64,000 bases of DNA from Hymenolepis diminuta. Taxonomy: Eukaryota > Platyhelminthes > Cestoda > Cyclophyllidea > Hymenolepididae. Below are positions 22,991 to 37,605 of the stretch, one piece after another. The position numbers and the translations under genes were made by a program. Under the pieces are notes generated by a model that did no database searches, was not told the origin of the DNA, and saw only the letters and a program-made list of their open reading frames with translations. The first letter of the stretch is position 1, and each line of letters starts with the position of its first letter. The stretch spans positions 1,414,861 through 1,478,860 of the forward strand of contig CAADRB010000005.1 of the NCBI GenBank assembly GCA_900708905.1. The letters run 5' to 3'.

Positions 22991-24344
22991 CAAAACCGGT
23001 ATAGCTAATTGACATTGGGCAAAATAATATTTAAAATTCTCAACTTAAAAACTGTAATGGCTGTATCGAATTTATCAAAAGCAAGTGTAGAGCCAGGCTA
23101 CTAAAAACACCGATCAATTTTTAGAGCCTACTGCTTTTTTGCAGTTTGGGGTAAAAGCGGGTTTAGAAAATTGTCAGCCGATTAATAGGTCAACTGAAGG
23201 TGGCCAGCCAAATTTTCTGAGATTATGGTAGCGTTTAGATAGTTCTTAAGGATCATTGATGGCGGTGAGTAATCGTACAAATGATTAATATGATCTAAGA
23301 TTGCATGAGCGTTATTTGTGGTTGTCAAGATCTGAAATCTAGGGAGTTGGGGGTTTCTAAACCGACGTACCTGATCTCTTATGTGTTGAAAAGCTCCCAA
23401 GTCAGCATATGGTACGTAACATCTGTGAATTAAACAATTTTTCTGAATTACTTCATGGGACTAAAACAGAAGTAAGGTTGGCATTTAAACCAGAAATATG
23501 AAACCTTCTTTACGTGCCTTCTTTGCCTATTCAGTTTCGAGATGTTATTTTTCAGAGCAGGGACGTAGATATAGAGATCAGAGTTAATTCGGAAATTAAT
23601 CTCTTATCGCCATGGAAGGGAAACAGTAATATTCGTCATGGAGCTGGTCAAGTACTCGTGGTTAGAGACATGTTCACATGAAAATCAGTGTTGCATCTAC
23701 GAGTTAGAATTGGATTTTCACGTGTATGTTAAATCAAAGGAGGTGCCTAAAGAGATCAACAAATATGGGTAGCCTGTCGTAGTTTTCCAATTTTTTGAGT
23801 TAATCGAGGACAAAAATCAGTCAAAATGCACAGGAAATATAAAAATTTTTATTTTTTTACAACAAATTATAATGACAAGTATTTATATTTACCCACTTTA
23901 ATGAGCTGATGCAATTTATTACTACAATAAAGGACTAAAATATCGGTTAAAATCTACAAATCGAACCTGTGTGGTTTGGTTTTAGAGAACTTTCATGCAC
24001 TTCATTTTGATCACTTAACTCATACAATGACGACTGAAGCTGGAAATGAACTGTGCCTTGAAGGCCATAACATGACAAACCGACAGATGGACTAGTAAAC
24101 GTGTGAAGTTATGAAAAAGATACAAAAGGGGAAATTGATAAGCAAATGAAAGATAATTAAGAGTGAGGAGAGTTGAAAATAAGAATAATTAATCGACGTA
24201 CACCGTTAGAGAACCCCTAATAGGCTTTAGCTTAACCCAACTTACTGATCGGTTGAAAATCAGTAATAATTAACATACATTCAACTGTAAACTGCGGGAA
24301 ATAATTTAATAATTTATTCTTCATTAATTAAAGTTAGGTAAGTC
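22991..24344. other. Intergenic stretch with a minus-strand open frame
   Basis: A minus-strand frame runs from about 23,420 to 23,182 and ends in a stop. Upstream of it is a possible acceptor (TTTAATTCACAG), and an in-frame 39-nt segment with GTACGT and TTTCAG ends could be a tiny intron. The peptide includes AFQHIRDQ and AILDHINHLYD. No family recognised. The remainder is featureless. Confidence 0.3.
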
Positions 24345-24560
24345 CTTTTGAGCGTGGTGTGGTTGTCGAAGGGCTTGTCTACCAAGTCAAAAGTCATGAC
24401 TTCAATTCTCGTTGATGTAAATACAGTAAACGGCGCGAAGAGCCGCACATTATGATACCGAACAGTAAATAGATGCTGAATGTGAGTTTCTCAATGGAGG
24501 AAAACCGACGGAGGCTATTCCGAAATATTAAAGTGCTTCCTTCAATTGATTCATAAACTG
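24345..24560 (+). repeat. tRNA-derived SINE, copy 7
   Basis: Begins with a tRNA-like head (GCGTGGTGTGGTTGTCG), then ACCAAGTCAAAAGTCATGAC and TTCAATTCTCGTTGATG, a decayed B box. It ends with AAAGTGCTTCCTTCAATTG, the family 3' landmark. Confidence 0.5.
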
Positions 24561-24769
24561 TATGCAATTTGAAACCATCGCGAAATCTCTCAGTTTGGCA
24601 ACTTTCGATATTTCCATAGTAAAAGATATTGGTATCATTATTTTATTATTAGAAGTTGAAAATTTGAAAGGATTATTAACATTTTCCTTAATGTCCACGG
24701 TATTACAAAAAATGCCCAGCTTTTAATAACTAGAGGCAACTGAAGTCAGTCAAAGAAAGCCAAATAAAT

Positions 24770-25110
24770 GATGAGAAGAGTGGATCAAAAAGGTACTGAG
24801 AGAAACATCAGGGCATTATTTGAACTTGGATTGTTCAATATTTACTAAATGGTCAGTTCACGTTCCAAAATTCGACTTTCACTATTCGTCCTCTGGATTG
24901 CAGCAAACGCTTGTCAACGATATTCAATGACTATTGACCGGTATTATTTAATCAAGAAGTGTCAGTCTTGCCTCTTCATTTCTCTTTTTCTTAGTGATTG
25001 AGAAGACAAAATATTCTTGCAAGCGTTTCATCAACTTACAGTTTTAATATCCGGAAAGAGGTAGCAAACAGTTTAGGTTAGCGGAGCTCCATAAACTGTA
25101 TTCACCCAAG
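24770..25110 (+). repeat. Dispersed repeat R3, copy 2
   Basis: Aligns by eye with 42,870-43,235 over its whole length, including GTACTGAGAG, TTCAATATTTACTAAATGG, CACGTTC, GTCCTCTGGATTGCAG, TCAGTCTTGCC, a GAGGTAGCAAAC-like block and GCGGAGCTCC near the end. Confidence 0.65.
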
Positions 25111-26865
25111 GTGACAAAGTGGATACTGGAAGTAAGATTTGAGTAGTCAGAACTTAAGTTTATGAGATGGCATGAAATTAACAAAATATTGTTTTTCATG
25201 TCATCTTATAACAGTTAAGCGCTTACCATAAAGATGGAGGTGATATCACCACTCAGTTTTAAATTCGTACAATTTGATATGTACACTTTTTCCATCTATT
25301 AAATAAATTGGATTCGATTATTGAAAAATGAAAATACCGGTTAATGCAATCCCTCGTCGGAGAAGACCGATATCCATTGCAACTGTCACTCTGGAAATTA
25401 ACCTTTAATGGATCGACCTTCCTAAGTATTCAGTAAAAGACAGACAGGTACGAATTGAAGCTGAAGTCTGGAGACATGTTTTTTTCTCATGATTACTTTT
25501 CCCTCCCCCCAGGAAGTGTAATATTGAAGGCTTCACACATCATTTTTTTTAATACCAAAATTTGCTTATCTTTTTCGATCGCAGGGACTAAAAATCATAC
25601 AGTAGTTAAAATGAACATCTGGAGGGACACTGATCATAGTCCAGGAGTAGCACGGAGAGGTTAATCTTTTATTTTTAATTTGCTAACAACTTTACAAATT
25701 TTAGGCAAGTTTGTTCTCAATAAAGAAATTAAAATTTTTCTATATGGTACTTCGATAATTTCATCTTATAATCTAGATTGTTTGGAGTGTTGTAACAAGT
25801 CAGTACTTCAATTAAATCTGCCTCGATTAATTTCTCTCCTACTCTGCCCATAGCGAATTTCTCCGAATATTTTAGGCCAACAGGCAACGTCAGGGGCGTA
25901 GACAGATGTTCACATGATCGCGATGAATGCACGCCTAATTCAACATGTTTAATGGGACTTTATCAAATGAGAGAGAGAGAGGAGAGAGAGAGGGAGAGAC
26001 CAAGATGACACCTGGAATACTGGCCATCTGGCCGTAATAAAAAGATACTAGCTAATAAGGAATGGCGCCTCAGGCTAATTGGGTAATTGGGAATATTAAA
26101 TTATTTCACTTCGAGTAATATTAGTTAAAAGTCGATATTGTAAGTTAATCTCCGCCTTCTTTCAGGAAATATCTTGAACATGGTAAAATATTAGCACATC
26201 GTATTTTTGAAAATTAAGGACTGCAAACATATAATGAATTATTATACATTACAAACCGAGAAAAATTGTTCTAATGCATTTAATTTATCGGCAAAAAATG
26301 ATGAGAGTGAGGTTGCCAGCTAATCTTGTTAACTTGGTCAATTCTACTACTATTCGACGAATCTTGAACTTTTTTATGAAATATTTCGTCAAAATATACA
26401 CTAATTCAGTCTTTCGTTCATTAAAGACGACATCTAGTGCAATTACCTTCCATACAAAGTTCGGATCTAGCGCATTGCTGTGGAATATCTAAAGCTTCCA
26501 AGGTTTTAAAGATAAAGAAGTAACCATCCCAACGCCAGATAAATAGAAATCCATGCTTTCAATAATTTGCCTCTCCCAAGAAAAGCTTATATCGGAAGTT
26601 GTGCATCTTTGATACAGTATGATATTTTATCATTTAGATCATTTTCAACAATATTCTGCCAGCATTAACTACGAGGAAACAATTCGAAAAGAAGGGAGTC
26701 TGATTTTTTCCTTAAGGATTCTTCTCATTTTAAACGATCTGTTAGCATTAGTGTATACTAACCTTTGTCCTTATAAATCCATTGTTGCGTGTATCATGTT
26801 TCATTCGTTATGCTTGCACAATAAATCGCCATCCCATTTTCCGAATTAGATAAAATCATCCTGAA
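25111..26865. other. Non-coding stretch with a GA microsatellite
   Basis: No gene recognised. An interrupted (GA)n tract occupies about 25,969-26,000. Confidence 0.5.
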
Positions 26866-29800
26866 GTTAATGACCTCGCCCTAATGGAGGACGAGGAACA
26901 TTAAAATTGCATATGCGCACTATGGGGAGATCAAAGTAGCAATAAGTGACCTCTTGTTTCAAGTACTTAATTTATGCAATTTTATTCAACCAACCGACTA
27001 CCACCATTGACCTGGCCGGGTGCGCAGCAGTCTTGATACTTGAAAATTCGCATAAGGATCCGGTTGAGTAAGGGGATAAGTAATGATACAGCGTAAGTTT
27101 TGGGGTTCTTATGATATAGGTCGATATAAGGGAGGACGAATTGAGATTTCAGGTTTGATAAATAGGGTAAGATTCTTGAGCCCTGATGTGCTATAAAGTT
27201 TGTCCGTCATTACAAATATTAAAACTTATTAAAGCGTTTCGGAAACCTGATTCTCGTTCCTTCATTGAAAATAATAGGAAACGGATGAAATAGAAATACA
27301 AGCTCTTTTCATTATGCGCTGTACATACTCTCTTTTTCATTCCTTTTCAATTAATTTTCGATTTCTAACAGTTTTGCCCGGAATACTTTCTGCCGTTAGA
27401 TAAAATACTCGCTTTATTTTCCCATCTTTAAAGTAGAATTGAACGGTTATAATGTATAGTTGTTAATTTCAGGGGTCTTTCTTTAGATATCGGAGTGAGA
27501 ATCGTTGGCACCATCGAAGGCCTCTATTTAAAACTCTCTTCAAAGACTTTAGAAAACTTTCAAGAAAGAAGAGTAACCCTTATTGTTCAGTCAAATTAAG
27601 TGACACCTATTTGCCCCAAAAATGGTAGAAAAATACAAGATATCTCCTTCGCTATACTATTTCACTTTCTACTAAACTTATATCTGGTGATCTGCCTTAA
27701 TTTAAGATACGTCCAAGTTTTTGACAGATCATTGCAGATATCTTGAAAAACACAGGGGTAATGTTATAAGACGATGGAAAGTAAAATTTTTAAACATGAA
27801 ATCAATTGAATAACCGCGATTCAGACCGCCCAGTCGCAGACAAATTCGGAGTGACGCAGGGGTCATAAAACACTTGATAAAATGACCCCTACATCTGACC
27901 TCATGTACAATAACCCATGCCAGGGCTACTAAATCTTATCCACTGATGGGACATACCGATAGTACCCCCTCTAGTTTGAAGTGAAGAGAAGGGTCTGGAA
28001 GCTATAGAACAGTCGGTATGTTCAAGAAACTGATTTTCAATATTTTCTAGAGGTGGTCAGTGATTCAAGGTACTACGTAAATCGTGGTGTTATTAACTTA
28101 GAGTTTAATTAATTTATATTAAAAACTCGAAATTATAGGGTTAAGTGATTGGAGTTCATATTAATAGGACAATACAATCCCAAAATCTCTCTGCTATTTT
28201 AAGATTCACCCTAACGATTTAAGTATCCGCTTACTTGTCAAAATAGTCGGTTAGAAATATGCCCATTTCTAAAAAAAAAGATATTTTTCTTGTTAAGTTG
28301 AACATCTAAATGAAAAACCGATTTATTTCCGAAAAGCACATTATTTAGACTCCCGAGAATTAAGGTTAGGGTACTTCTCAATAAATACAGGTCAGGTTTT
28401 GTTAACTGTGGAGAATGATACATTAATGCGAAAGTTCATTTTGTTACGGGTGTTTAATACCTACATGGAGGGTGCAAGAAATGAACATTTAGTGAATACC
28501 TACATGTAAATCTGTTAAACTTTAGGCCAGGCTTTGTTTCAAAATAGTATTTATAACTGAAATCCTAAAAATAAATCGTACCAATGCCATATATTAGCCT
28601 ATTTGAAAATGACTGAGAGTATGATTAAGTTATCTAAACCTTCCTTCATAAGGAACACCGAAGTAAATGTTTGTTCACTGAACTTGAACGATAAAGTTGA
28701 TCATAGGGATTAGCAAGTGAGCCAATTCTTAACAATCATAAGGGATTTGAAATAAGGAAATATAAGAAATACTACTTAATATACTGATTTGTTAAATCGG
28801 ATCTTCGGATTATTGCAAAGAGAAAGTAAATATTTTATGGATCTACGCCTGTTTTGCTCTGCTAACAGTGGACGACGAAAGATTCTAAGATGAAAATCAA
28901 TTGGATTCATTTTTAATGGATTAAAAATTGAATTCAAAATAGGTCGAAACAGCTTAATTTCGATTCTGATCGTTCGTGACAGAATTTCAAGGAAAATCTC
29001 TTCCTAGGCGTCTGGTTTGGCACGTCTGTAGGCTGTCAAAAGCTCACAAATGTACTGATTGACACCCACGATTTCATCAGAACGCTCAACTTCTTTACAG
29101 ACCCATCTATTCGCACGATCTCACGGCCTCCCCTCCCCCCTCCAGTAAGAAGTAGCTTGGATTGATGACACATGACTTTTTATTGATTTGTCAAGAGTGA
29201 CACCTGCTGCGTGACCCCATCTAAAGCGCTCGGATTCGGGCATCTTTCACCCCTCTCTCTTGGACGTCTGCTACCGAACCGCGAGTCAACCACTCTTATT
29301 CCTTCTAAATGTTCATAAAAATGTATTTAAATTTATGCAAATTTATTTTAGTCTGAAACGTACTGGGTGATATAAAGGTAAATAATTTGAAACAGTGTTT
29401 TATTGGGGATTTATTGCTAAGCTACCTAGTCTTTATTAACATTTGTGAACGTTTCCGATCAATCTCTCGTTTGCCATTATTTGTCATTACTCACTTCTTT
29501 TAATGAACAATAGATAATTTTGCATTCTGAAAGACAAGAACAAGTTGTATAAGTCGATCTAAAATTTACCTAAATGGAGAGGTTATGTTTAAATTTCTGA
29601 TGTTTTTGTACACACGATGATCTGAAATTAGGAGGAATTAGACTGAATTAAAATGACGTCTGGGTTAAGTGAAATGAAAATGTTTCCCACTTGGAGGTCA
29701 CTGTCTAACTTAAATCAGTTCTATTCCGCATAAAATTTCAATACTTTGATCCATCCAAATAAGTTGTAGTTTCTTTTGAATCATCCGATGAAAGCGAAAA

Positions 29801-32800
29801 ATACCTTTGAAATTTGGACATTATTAGCGAGAACATTCCTTTTTAGATCTTGAATATCACATTCTTTGACTGCCTTCCTTCCGCAGTTTCCATCCCTCAG
29901 GAACATATGCAGATATAACTGTCCTCTGTATCAAGATCTTGCTTATCCACATTGAAACGAAAACTTTCTAAGAGTGATAATAGCAAAATTGGTCCAAAAT
30001 GGAATGTCATTCTAAATTTAAATCGGGGAAAAATGTACACTATACATTCCTCCATTTAAAGATTACATTGATATTCTAAATGATGAAGAGCTGAAATTTT
30101 AAACCACGTTGGCAAATGGAGGGGACATATTTTTTTCAGAATTTGAATTTGGAACTTGAAAAGGATCACAATACAGTTTCATCAGATTTATTTCCGATTT
30201 TTTTCGTGGGTTGCGTGATTTGGAATGAGAGGACTGAAATATCTTTATAATCTGAACCACCTGTAGAAAGTTAAATATTTCAGTGCGTTCGTAAATTGGA
30301 GGATACATCTACTTAATTATCCATAAATAAGTATGATCTTAACCTGATCGTAAATTGAGTGTACTCAAAGTGTTAAGTATCCTTCACATGTTGGGTATAA
30401 TTATATGGTACATGACAAGGACTTCATTCTAGAATTCTTTCCCAATGAGTTTCAGCTGAAGTGTGACTTGATTACTCATAAATATTAGCTAAGTTTTCCA
30501 TCTTCAGCTGATAAAACGGATCAGATCAGGTTCCTTCACATAACTGAATAATTTTACGCTTAATCCGAACTTTCGTAGCCCTAGAGGAAATACTCTGTCA
30601 TTTTAGGAAGCAATTCACATCTGCAACTCAAGGTCGAACGAAAATTAACGCAAATCAGTCAATGACTAGGTCCTCATCATGTCAATAACAACTTATATTA
30701 ATAGTAATTTTAAAAAGACTAGTTGTAAATTACATTGCACTCACTAAAGGGTTTTAATTAACATTTCGGATGAGTGCTAGAAGAATGCGTCATTTTGCTA
30801 TTGAGATTACGTAACTGTCAGTTACTGGAAATATTTCGGACGTCTTCTGATAGGAATTCCTCCAGAAAACTGTTTTTTTAAGCAAAAGCAATATGAGTTT
30901 TCCCACTCACACATATTATTAAGCTTCAGTGTTTAAAAATTAATGGCCGGTTGGATTTCGTGGCACTGATATTATTTCGGTAGAACACGTATAGCTGACA
31001 AAATTACATTTACTAATAATTTCCGTTTTAATACAGCTAGATTCATAGGCTTATAGTCTAGTTGATTAGAGGGAAAGTGTTGAACTGTTTTGTCCATGTA
31101 AATACCTGTATTGTTGAATAGCCAATTGGGAAGTTTTATCTACACATATACTGCTAGCTTGGATTGTTCTATCTGCATCCCATGTTTAACCTCCCTTTTA
31201 ACCTTATTATTGTCATACTCCCCTCTCTATAGACCGTTATGGGGAGAATGATAGCATATTAGTAACTGGGCGGGCCGCTGTGGTTTCATCTTTGTTGTAT
31301 AAAATGCGAGTATTAAAAACTCCACTTGGTCTTGCCTTAGCATAGATGGTTACTATGGCACACCATTCTGGATGATTCGCGAAAAAATGCCAGCCATCTC
31401 ATCCCCGCAGAACATCGGATTAGTGTAATGAGAACCGGTAAGAGATTCAGTGATCTATTATACTACAAGCAAGTACAAATTCAATCACATCAATCAGATA
31501 ATTTACATCCAAGAAAAAGCTAACTTAGAAGTCTAAATGTGAGATCCAAGTAATCAGATGTTATTAAGCTTGATCTAAGTTTCCATTAGAGGCAGTTGAC
31601 AATTCTACTTCTTTCTCTTGTTGAGAGTGATATTTGGAAATGTGCTGCATTAGCCACGCTAGTTTCACGAATTAATCTTTTCAGAAGATAAATGACAACT
31701 GAAAGTGTATATCTGAGAATAAATCAAAACAATTTCCTGTTCCGACAAGCAAATGCAAAACTCGATTCACTAGCTTTTCAAGTAAATACGAATAATACTC
31801 CAACGAGCAAGTATGGTGAATATACTAGAGTCAATTGAAGGACCTCTCAAAAGAAAAAATGCAAAGACCTTCGGCTCATAGGGTAGCGTAATGTATAAGA
31901 AATGTTGTATTAGCAAAAATTGCACTGAACACATTAACACCATTTGATCAGTGGAACATATTGAAAGATTTGGGATGCAGAATACATTAAAGAGGGTCCC
32001 TATCAGTTTGATTTTCCGCATTAACCAGATGGCGGAATCTCTTAATAGAGACGGTACCAGGTGATAAATCAGTTAACAATATGCTCCAGTCTGAAATGCT
32101 CCAACATCTGTCTCTAATAATGCATTAATACTCTATTCAAATAGGGCTGCATTCATTATTATTTATTATAAATTTAATGATAAAACTCCTGACAGGTCTA
32201 AATATCCAAAGTTAACCATCCATATTCAGTTACCATATGAACGAATCTTCGAGAATGTCCAACATCTGTCGAATGAGCAGGATCTTAGTAACTGAGCGAT
32301 AATTTATCCGCTCGACAAAAAATGTGCAATGTTTATTTGAAACGCGATCTTCAACTGGTTGTTTTTGCATCGAGAATTTTATATTTTATCTTGAATTTTC
32401 AATGAAAACCTTTAAATAGTCTACATTAGCAGCAAACCAATTTAATTTCGGGAATTTGTTGTTACTATGAGGAAGCTGCGGTTTGCACGTACTAGGATTT
32501 TGTCCAATGTTGTCATTGCGGCCATCTGCTTCAAACTGAATGGCAACAGAGATTGAGCTCACTGTGATTATGATGCTATTAATTTGTTCAAAAAATTTCC
32601 CCCAGGTGGTCTGTCGGCTGAGAACAAGAATAGATCGCACCCCCTCTTTGTGTAGACAGCAGATGGCTTTACGAATACTCGACACATAGATCCCACAGTT
32701 TCATAAAGATACATAAATAAGCTTTTGCTGAAAACCTGCTTACATTTATTGCTATGATTATATTGAAATGGATTATAAATTGATTCTGAATATATAAAAT

Positions 32801-33829
32801 TTCAGAATACTGATCAAACGGAGCATATTAAGCGAGGTTCAAAAATATTAGTATTTATCTGTGAGCCAGCAACCTATCCATAATGTGCAAGTCTGCAAAA
32901 TCGGAGGAAACTGGATCTGACAATTGGAATAAGTGCAATAGCATTCATTTAGGGGGGTGACAAGATGAGAATATTTATAGCCAGAATCATCCAGTTGATG
33001 CTGGCCAAAATGTTCTCTAAGGTGACCTCCAATTCCTCTATCTTTATTACTTAACACGGAATTATGGAACTGATGGTTGATTTTCACTATAGCTTCCTCA
33101 TTAATTCATTAAGAAGGGAATTGCATTATTCCTTAATGTGCTTTGCCATCGAAAGGACTATTATCACCAATGGATTTCTGATTTAAAATACCGTTGATTA
33201 AAATTGCTAATATTATCTGATTGGCTGACTCTTAGTAAGAGAGTGTCCTTTCAGTCAGAACAAAGAAGCATAATGGTCTAAAATACGAAGACGATGGGAT
33301 AATTTCAATGAAACTAAACCTAACAATGGACCGAATTCCGAGAGCACTCCTCCAAAAGTAAGTATTACTAAATTTCTCTTACGCTTTTATATATAATTCC
33401 GCTTTAAAACTAACAGGTTTATTGAAATAACCGCAACATTCCCCCTATCTGAATATTTACTTCGTACTCAAAGGGGAAATAAATTATTAAGTCCGCACGC
33501 ACAGCAGATTCAATAGTACTAAGATATTTTAGAGAACAATAAACTCATAAATGCATATTGCGTGCATGCGGAACGGGATCGCACTAGCTTTGCTCTCCAC
33601 ACAATGGGGGTTAAATACATGACACATTAATTAAAAGTGCGTTTAACGAGTTGAAGTATCGAAATTTACCTTGAGCAGATATAACTTATCACTATCTCAA
33701 CTCTTTTAGGTTAATCATGCAAGCTGCCGAATATCATGTATGATCATTTTGTCCTCATAATCATTGAAAGAAAAGAACGATATAAATTAAGTGGCAAGAT
33801 CGGTCATCACGATTAAAAAAAACCAGTCT

Positions 33830-33990
33830 AAAAGTACTGGATATCGTGGACAAACATTTGCTGCATTCCACGCGACAAATAATGAAATTTGAATTTTGGA
33901 ACCTGAACTACCCATTTAGTAAAAATTGCATAACACGAATCCAAAATCAAAAGAAGTAAGGTTCTTTGATACCTTTTGATCTCCTCTCCT
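33830..33990 (-). repeat. Dispersed repeat R3, copy 3, inverted and partial
   Basis: The reverse complement reads AAAAGGTATCAAAGA, TTTTTACTAAATGGGTAG, TTCAGGTTCC and GTCCACGATATCCA, the R3 landmarks in order. It is inserted in U1 and absent from the matching place in U2. Confidence 0.55.
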
Positions 33991-34511
33991 TTATCGATTT
34001 TTGAACCTTATTAACTGTTCTGTAATTTTTGTGTTACTGTGAATAGTAGTAATAATGATAATTACAGTGATAATTCGTAAGCCCATTGAAGAAAAGGGAG
34101 TTCCATCACTCATCGTGAGCAGAGAAAATTCATCCCAGAGCTTCTCTGGTGGGAAACTTTTATGGTGCCATCTCTTCTCATTCTACTAGCAGTAAAACAT
34201 TAGAGCTGATCAGTCCGAACTCTAGAAATGCCACGATGAGTCTCGATGTAATTTTCTCTGGCTATGCAGACTGGCACATTGACATTTTCGCTACCAGTTC
34301 ACCAAAGGAGTTTGCGTTGCAGTGAAACCTTCTGGAATGTTTTATTGGGTCTGGGGAATTGAGATCGAAAGATATATATTGAAGGAAACGGTAAAGACAT
34401 AAAATGTCATCAAAATCACTGATGAGCAACCAAAATTGATTTTGGTGTCCAATCGGCCAAATTTTATGGTTATATTGATCACAGATCAGGTCAGCCTGGT
34501 GGCAACGCTCA

Positions 34512-34545
34512 CCTCCCCTCCCCCTCCCCCTCCCCCTCTCTCTTT
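34512..34545 (+). repeat. CCCCTC simple repeat
   Basis: Pyrimidine tract built from CCCCTC units. It lies beside an anchor (GATCACAGATCAGGTCAGCC, about 34,480-34,500) that recurs at 57,400-57,420 without the simple repeat, so it expanded only in U1. Confidence 0.8.
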
Positions 34546-35589
34546 GCTTTTGGGTATAGGGTTTTGAATTAGCAACTACGGGCGTGGTTTTAGTGTTTTA
34601 AGGAAAAATTGCAATCATAAGCCTACGGACCCTTCGGCTGAGGAAGACGTTATATGGACTACCGAATAGGTTTTAATCAATACCCATTCAATCGTGTGTT
34701 ATCAGGTGACCGCCACTTTTGATCAAAAATTCTTCTTATTAATAACATGTGTTCTTTCGTTTCGTCAGAGGAAATCGCTTCTTTTACTTTAATCTTGAGC
34801 ATTTATAATCGTACATTTCAGAACATCTTGTCCACCACCTCGTATTCGAAAGATGCTCGAAAAAATATATATATATATATTTTAGATGAAACTTAGTACA
34901 GATTGTTAGGTTAACTAAATAATAATCTTGAATTTTAACATCATCCTGAGTAAACACACCGGTCATATCTTGACAGGGTTAATCCACTTAAGGTGATCAG
35001 CGCGTGGGACCATGTCAGTAGTGATGAAAATTTACGCTGATCAGTCGCACTTCATTGTATTTTAGTTTCTCTTCTTAGTCATAAACGATAATCTTCAAAC
35101 CGGATAGGGACCTTTTATAACTTTTCATGAAATTTCAATTGATTTGTTATTTGCTGCAATTTGAAACTATTTAAGCACTTAGCTGATTTCAGAGAAGAAA
35201 TTGGGTTGAGAGGTCGTCGAAGGGTACCGGGTCTAGGAAGCGTCTGAGGTATTTCAATCAGGACCTCGGATAATATCTGGGATATTACTTAGTACCTATT
35301 GAAACAGTGACAATTGCCTTCAGTTCAACTAGTTAAAAAATGAAGTTGGGCTCCCATACTGATGTGGAAATGACACCTTTGTCTGATATAGTGGATCATA
35401 GAAAGGAATACCAGAGTGGTTATTTGAAAAGAGAATGAAGGATAATTCTCTATTTATTTCTAAAATTATTCTTTATTCCCATTCTCCATGAAAATACGTT
35501 TGTTTTTTGTCTATAAAGCCGCAATGATGTCTTAATGGTACTATGACTCAAAACTTTTATCTGTCATGTCTAAACGCGATTATCGGTTC

Positions 35590-36840
35590 CCCCCTTTTCT
35601 ATAACCGTCCCGATTCATTAAAAGTACATTGCACTCATATTCTCACGCGTGGCCTTGCCCAATTGATTCACGTAAATTGTGGTATTTTCCACGCATGACA
35701 CGCACGCTTGCCATTTACCGGCTCCTACGCTCTCCTCTCATTCTCTGTTCCTCAACTCTCTCGTACTTGTTGGAATCCTCATCGGGGTTTATTCAGTATA
35801 GTTTGACCTAGTCAGCCTTTGGTGTTCCTCTCTAAAGCTGTTGTTGCTGTTGTTAACTGTTAGTTATAGTTGTAGCTTCTACAATTTGGCAACTCCTAAA
35901 TTGTTAGCACCAACAACATACTACTAGAACATATGAATCAACTGTCCGAAGATGATAACCAAGAGAAGAGAGGGGAATTTGATATCCCCTTTGGGTCATT
36001 GGGATCATTGACACTTTAGCGTCAAGTACGGCAGAATTTATTTTATGTTTTCTTCCTTTTCATATTAAACAACAATTAATTATAAAATAATTTATCTCAG
36101 CTAAGGAATGACCTTGTACACACCATAACTACTGAGATGGGAAAAGCTGACAGATTAACACAAATCAAAAAACACTTTCATGACGTATTGTTGCAGTTCA
36201 AGGAACACTGCGAACAAAGAATTACCAATCACATCCGCAATCATCCACAATCAAGCGATCAAGCAGAGTGATTTGTCGGCATTCTCAGAAGGGCTCTGCT
36301 GAAGGTAAAAGGAGAGGGAGCGACGGAGGAAGTTATTAAAAAGTTCCTGCTAACATACATAATTACTCCATTCGATGCTGGGTGTTAAAACGCCTGCAGA
36401 ACTGCTAATGGAAAAGCAGTTCGAACCATCAACCATGCTACGATACCGAAAAATAGGACAAATGAAGTCATAAAAGTGGTGTTTTTACGGTCGGTGATCT
36501 CGTGTTTGCTTGTGATTTCTGAATCGGTCATTTCTGAACGACTGGAACTGTGGTCATGGGACGAGGAAAATCATCTATGAAACCCAAGTAAATAATGCCA
36601 TTTGGGTCAGGCGTAGAAATCAGTAGAAGTCACATATTGCGGAATTAAATCAATGCCAACATCAATCCCACTTTACCCCCCGTCGGACACTTTTGAACTT
36701 CCAGAAAACAAATCGGATAAGGTTCGAGAAAAAACTCCAGAACATCAGAATAGAACACTTCAGATGATATCGGGGTCGAAGTCATACGAGGAAGGAGTAG
36801 CTTGAAAAGGGGAGGTGTCAAGAAGAAAATAGAAGTATGC
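35590..36840 (+). mobile_element. Degenerate Ty3/gypsy LTR retrotransposon remnant
   Basis: A pol fragment at about 36,240-36,625 matches the end of a Ty3/gypsy integrase: HPQSSDQAE, a stop, LRRALLKVKGEGATEEVI, FLLTY, a stop, KTPAELLM, then TVGDLVFACDF and, after a frameshift, YETQVNNAIWVRRRNQ. Several stops and shifts make it dead. A polypurine tract (GAAAAGGGGAGG, 36,804-36,815) precedes TGTCA, the expected start of a 3' LTR. An LTR-like block (35,590-35,885) with relatives at 40.45 and 50.35 kb lies upstream, followed by TGGCAACTCC, a possible primer-binding site. Gag, protease and reverse transcriptase are missing, so most of the interior was deleted. Confidence 0.7.
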
Positions 36841-37519
36841 AACTTATAAAATATTTTTCCTTAACTGCATCAGCATATTATATTTAATTGCTTCCCTTTA
36901 ATTTTGAAAATAACGATTAATTTAGAAAATGTTTATTCGAATTAAGGACTAACCTTGTACATGACACTATTTTTATTTATAAAGTTCTAACATTCTTAAA
37001 ATTTGTCCTCTCTTCTCTTTTCCACAGCTATTTTTGTGAATATTTTGGGATTGGAAACTGAAATTATCTTTCCCACAAGGTATGGATGAAAGTTACATCA
37101 CTTAAAATATAAAGTGAGAGCACCTCTTTTCCTTCGAAGCAAGCGTTGAAATACAAACTACGCGAAAGCCCTATTTGGGGAAAAGTATCATCAGAAAATG
37201 CTGATACTAGTACACCCTCCTCCCTCTGTGGAGAAAATTCGCTTTTTCCCATCAAATTCTCGAGTCATTTTAACTTCACTTCTACCCTCCCCCCTCTAAT
37301 ACATTTCCCCTTTTTCGCCCATATCCGCATACAATCAACTTGACCTCAGAATTGCCCTCGATCTTTCTCGATTAACCTGAAACGCTGACCTAGGTGGTCC
37401 GAAAGTATACTTTATGACTCCCCTTCTCTCCTCCCCCTCCCCTCCCCAGATAAGAATCTCGGAGTAAACACTCATGGCAAAGGTATTTTAAGGAAAAATC
37501 ACTTCCGATTGAATTATGA

Positions 37520-37605
37520 TTTTATCAGTTGGGCGATAGTCTTTACTGAAGGCTATGGATTCGAAACCATCAGTGCAAGTTGTAAATGAAATGACAAATC
37601 ATGCT
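37520..37605 (+). repeat. tRNA-derived SINE, copy 8, head fragment
   Basis: AGGCTATGGATTCGAAACC and ATCAGTGCA followed by GAAATGACAAA align with the B-box region of the family (GGTTCGAATCC, ATCGGTGCA, GGAATGACCAA). Only this part is recognisable. Confidence 0.45.

Noticed and set aside
32386..32685. 99-codon minus-strand open frame in the U1 anchor block, with a partly similar frame at 46,910-47,119
   Set aside because: The similarity follows the DNA-level anchor block and includes an indel of about 8 bp that breaks the shared frame, so coding conservation is not supported.
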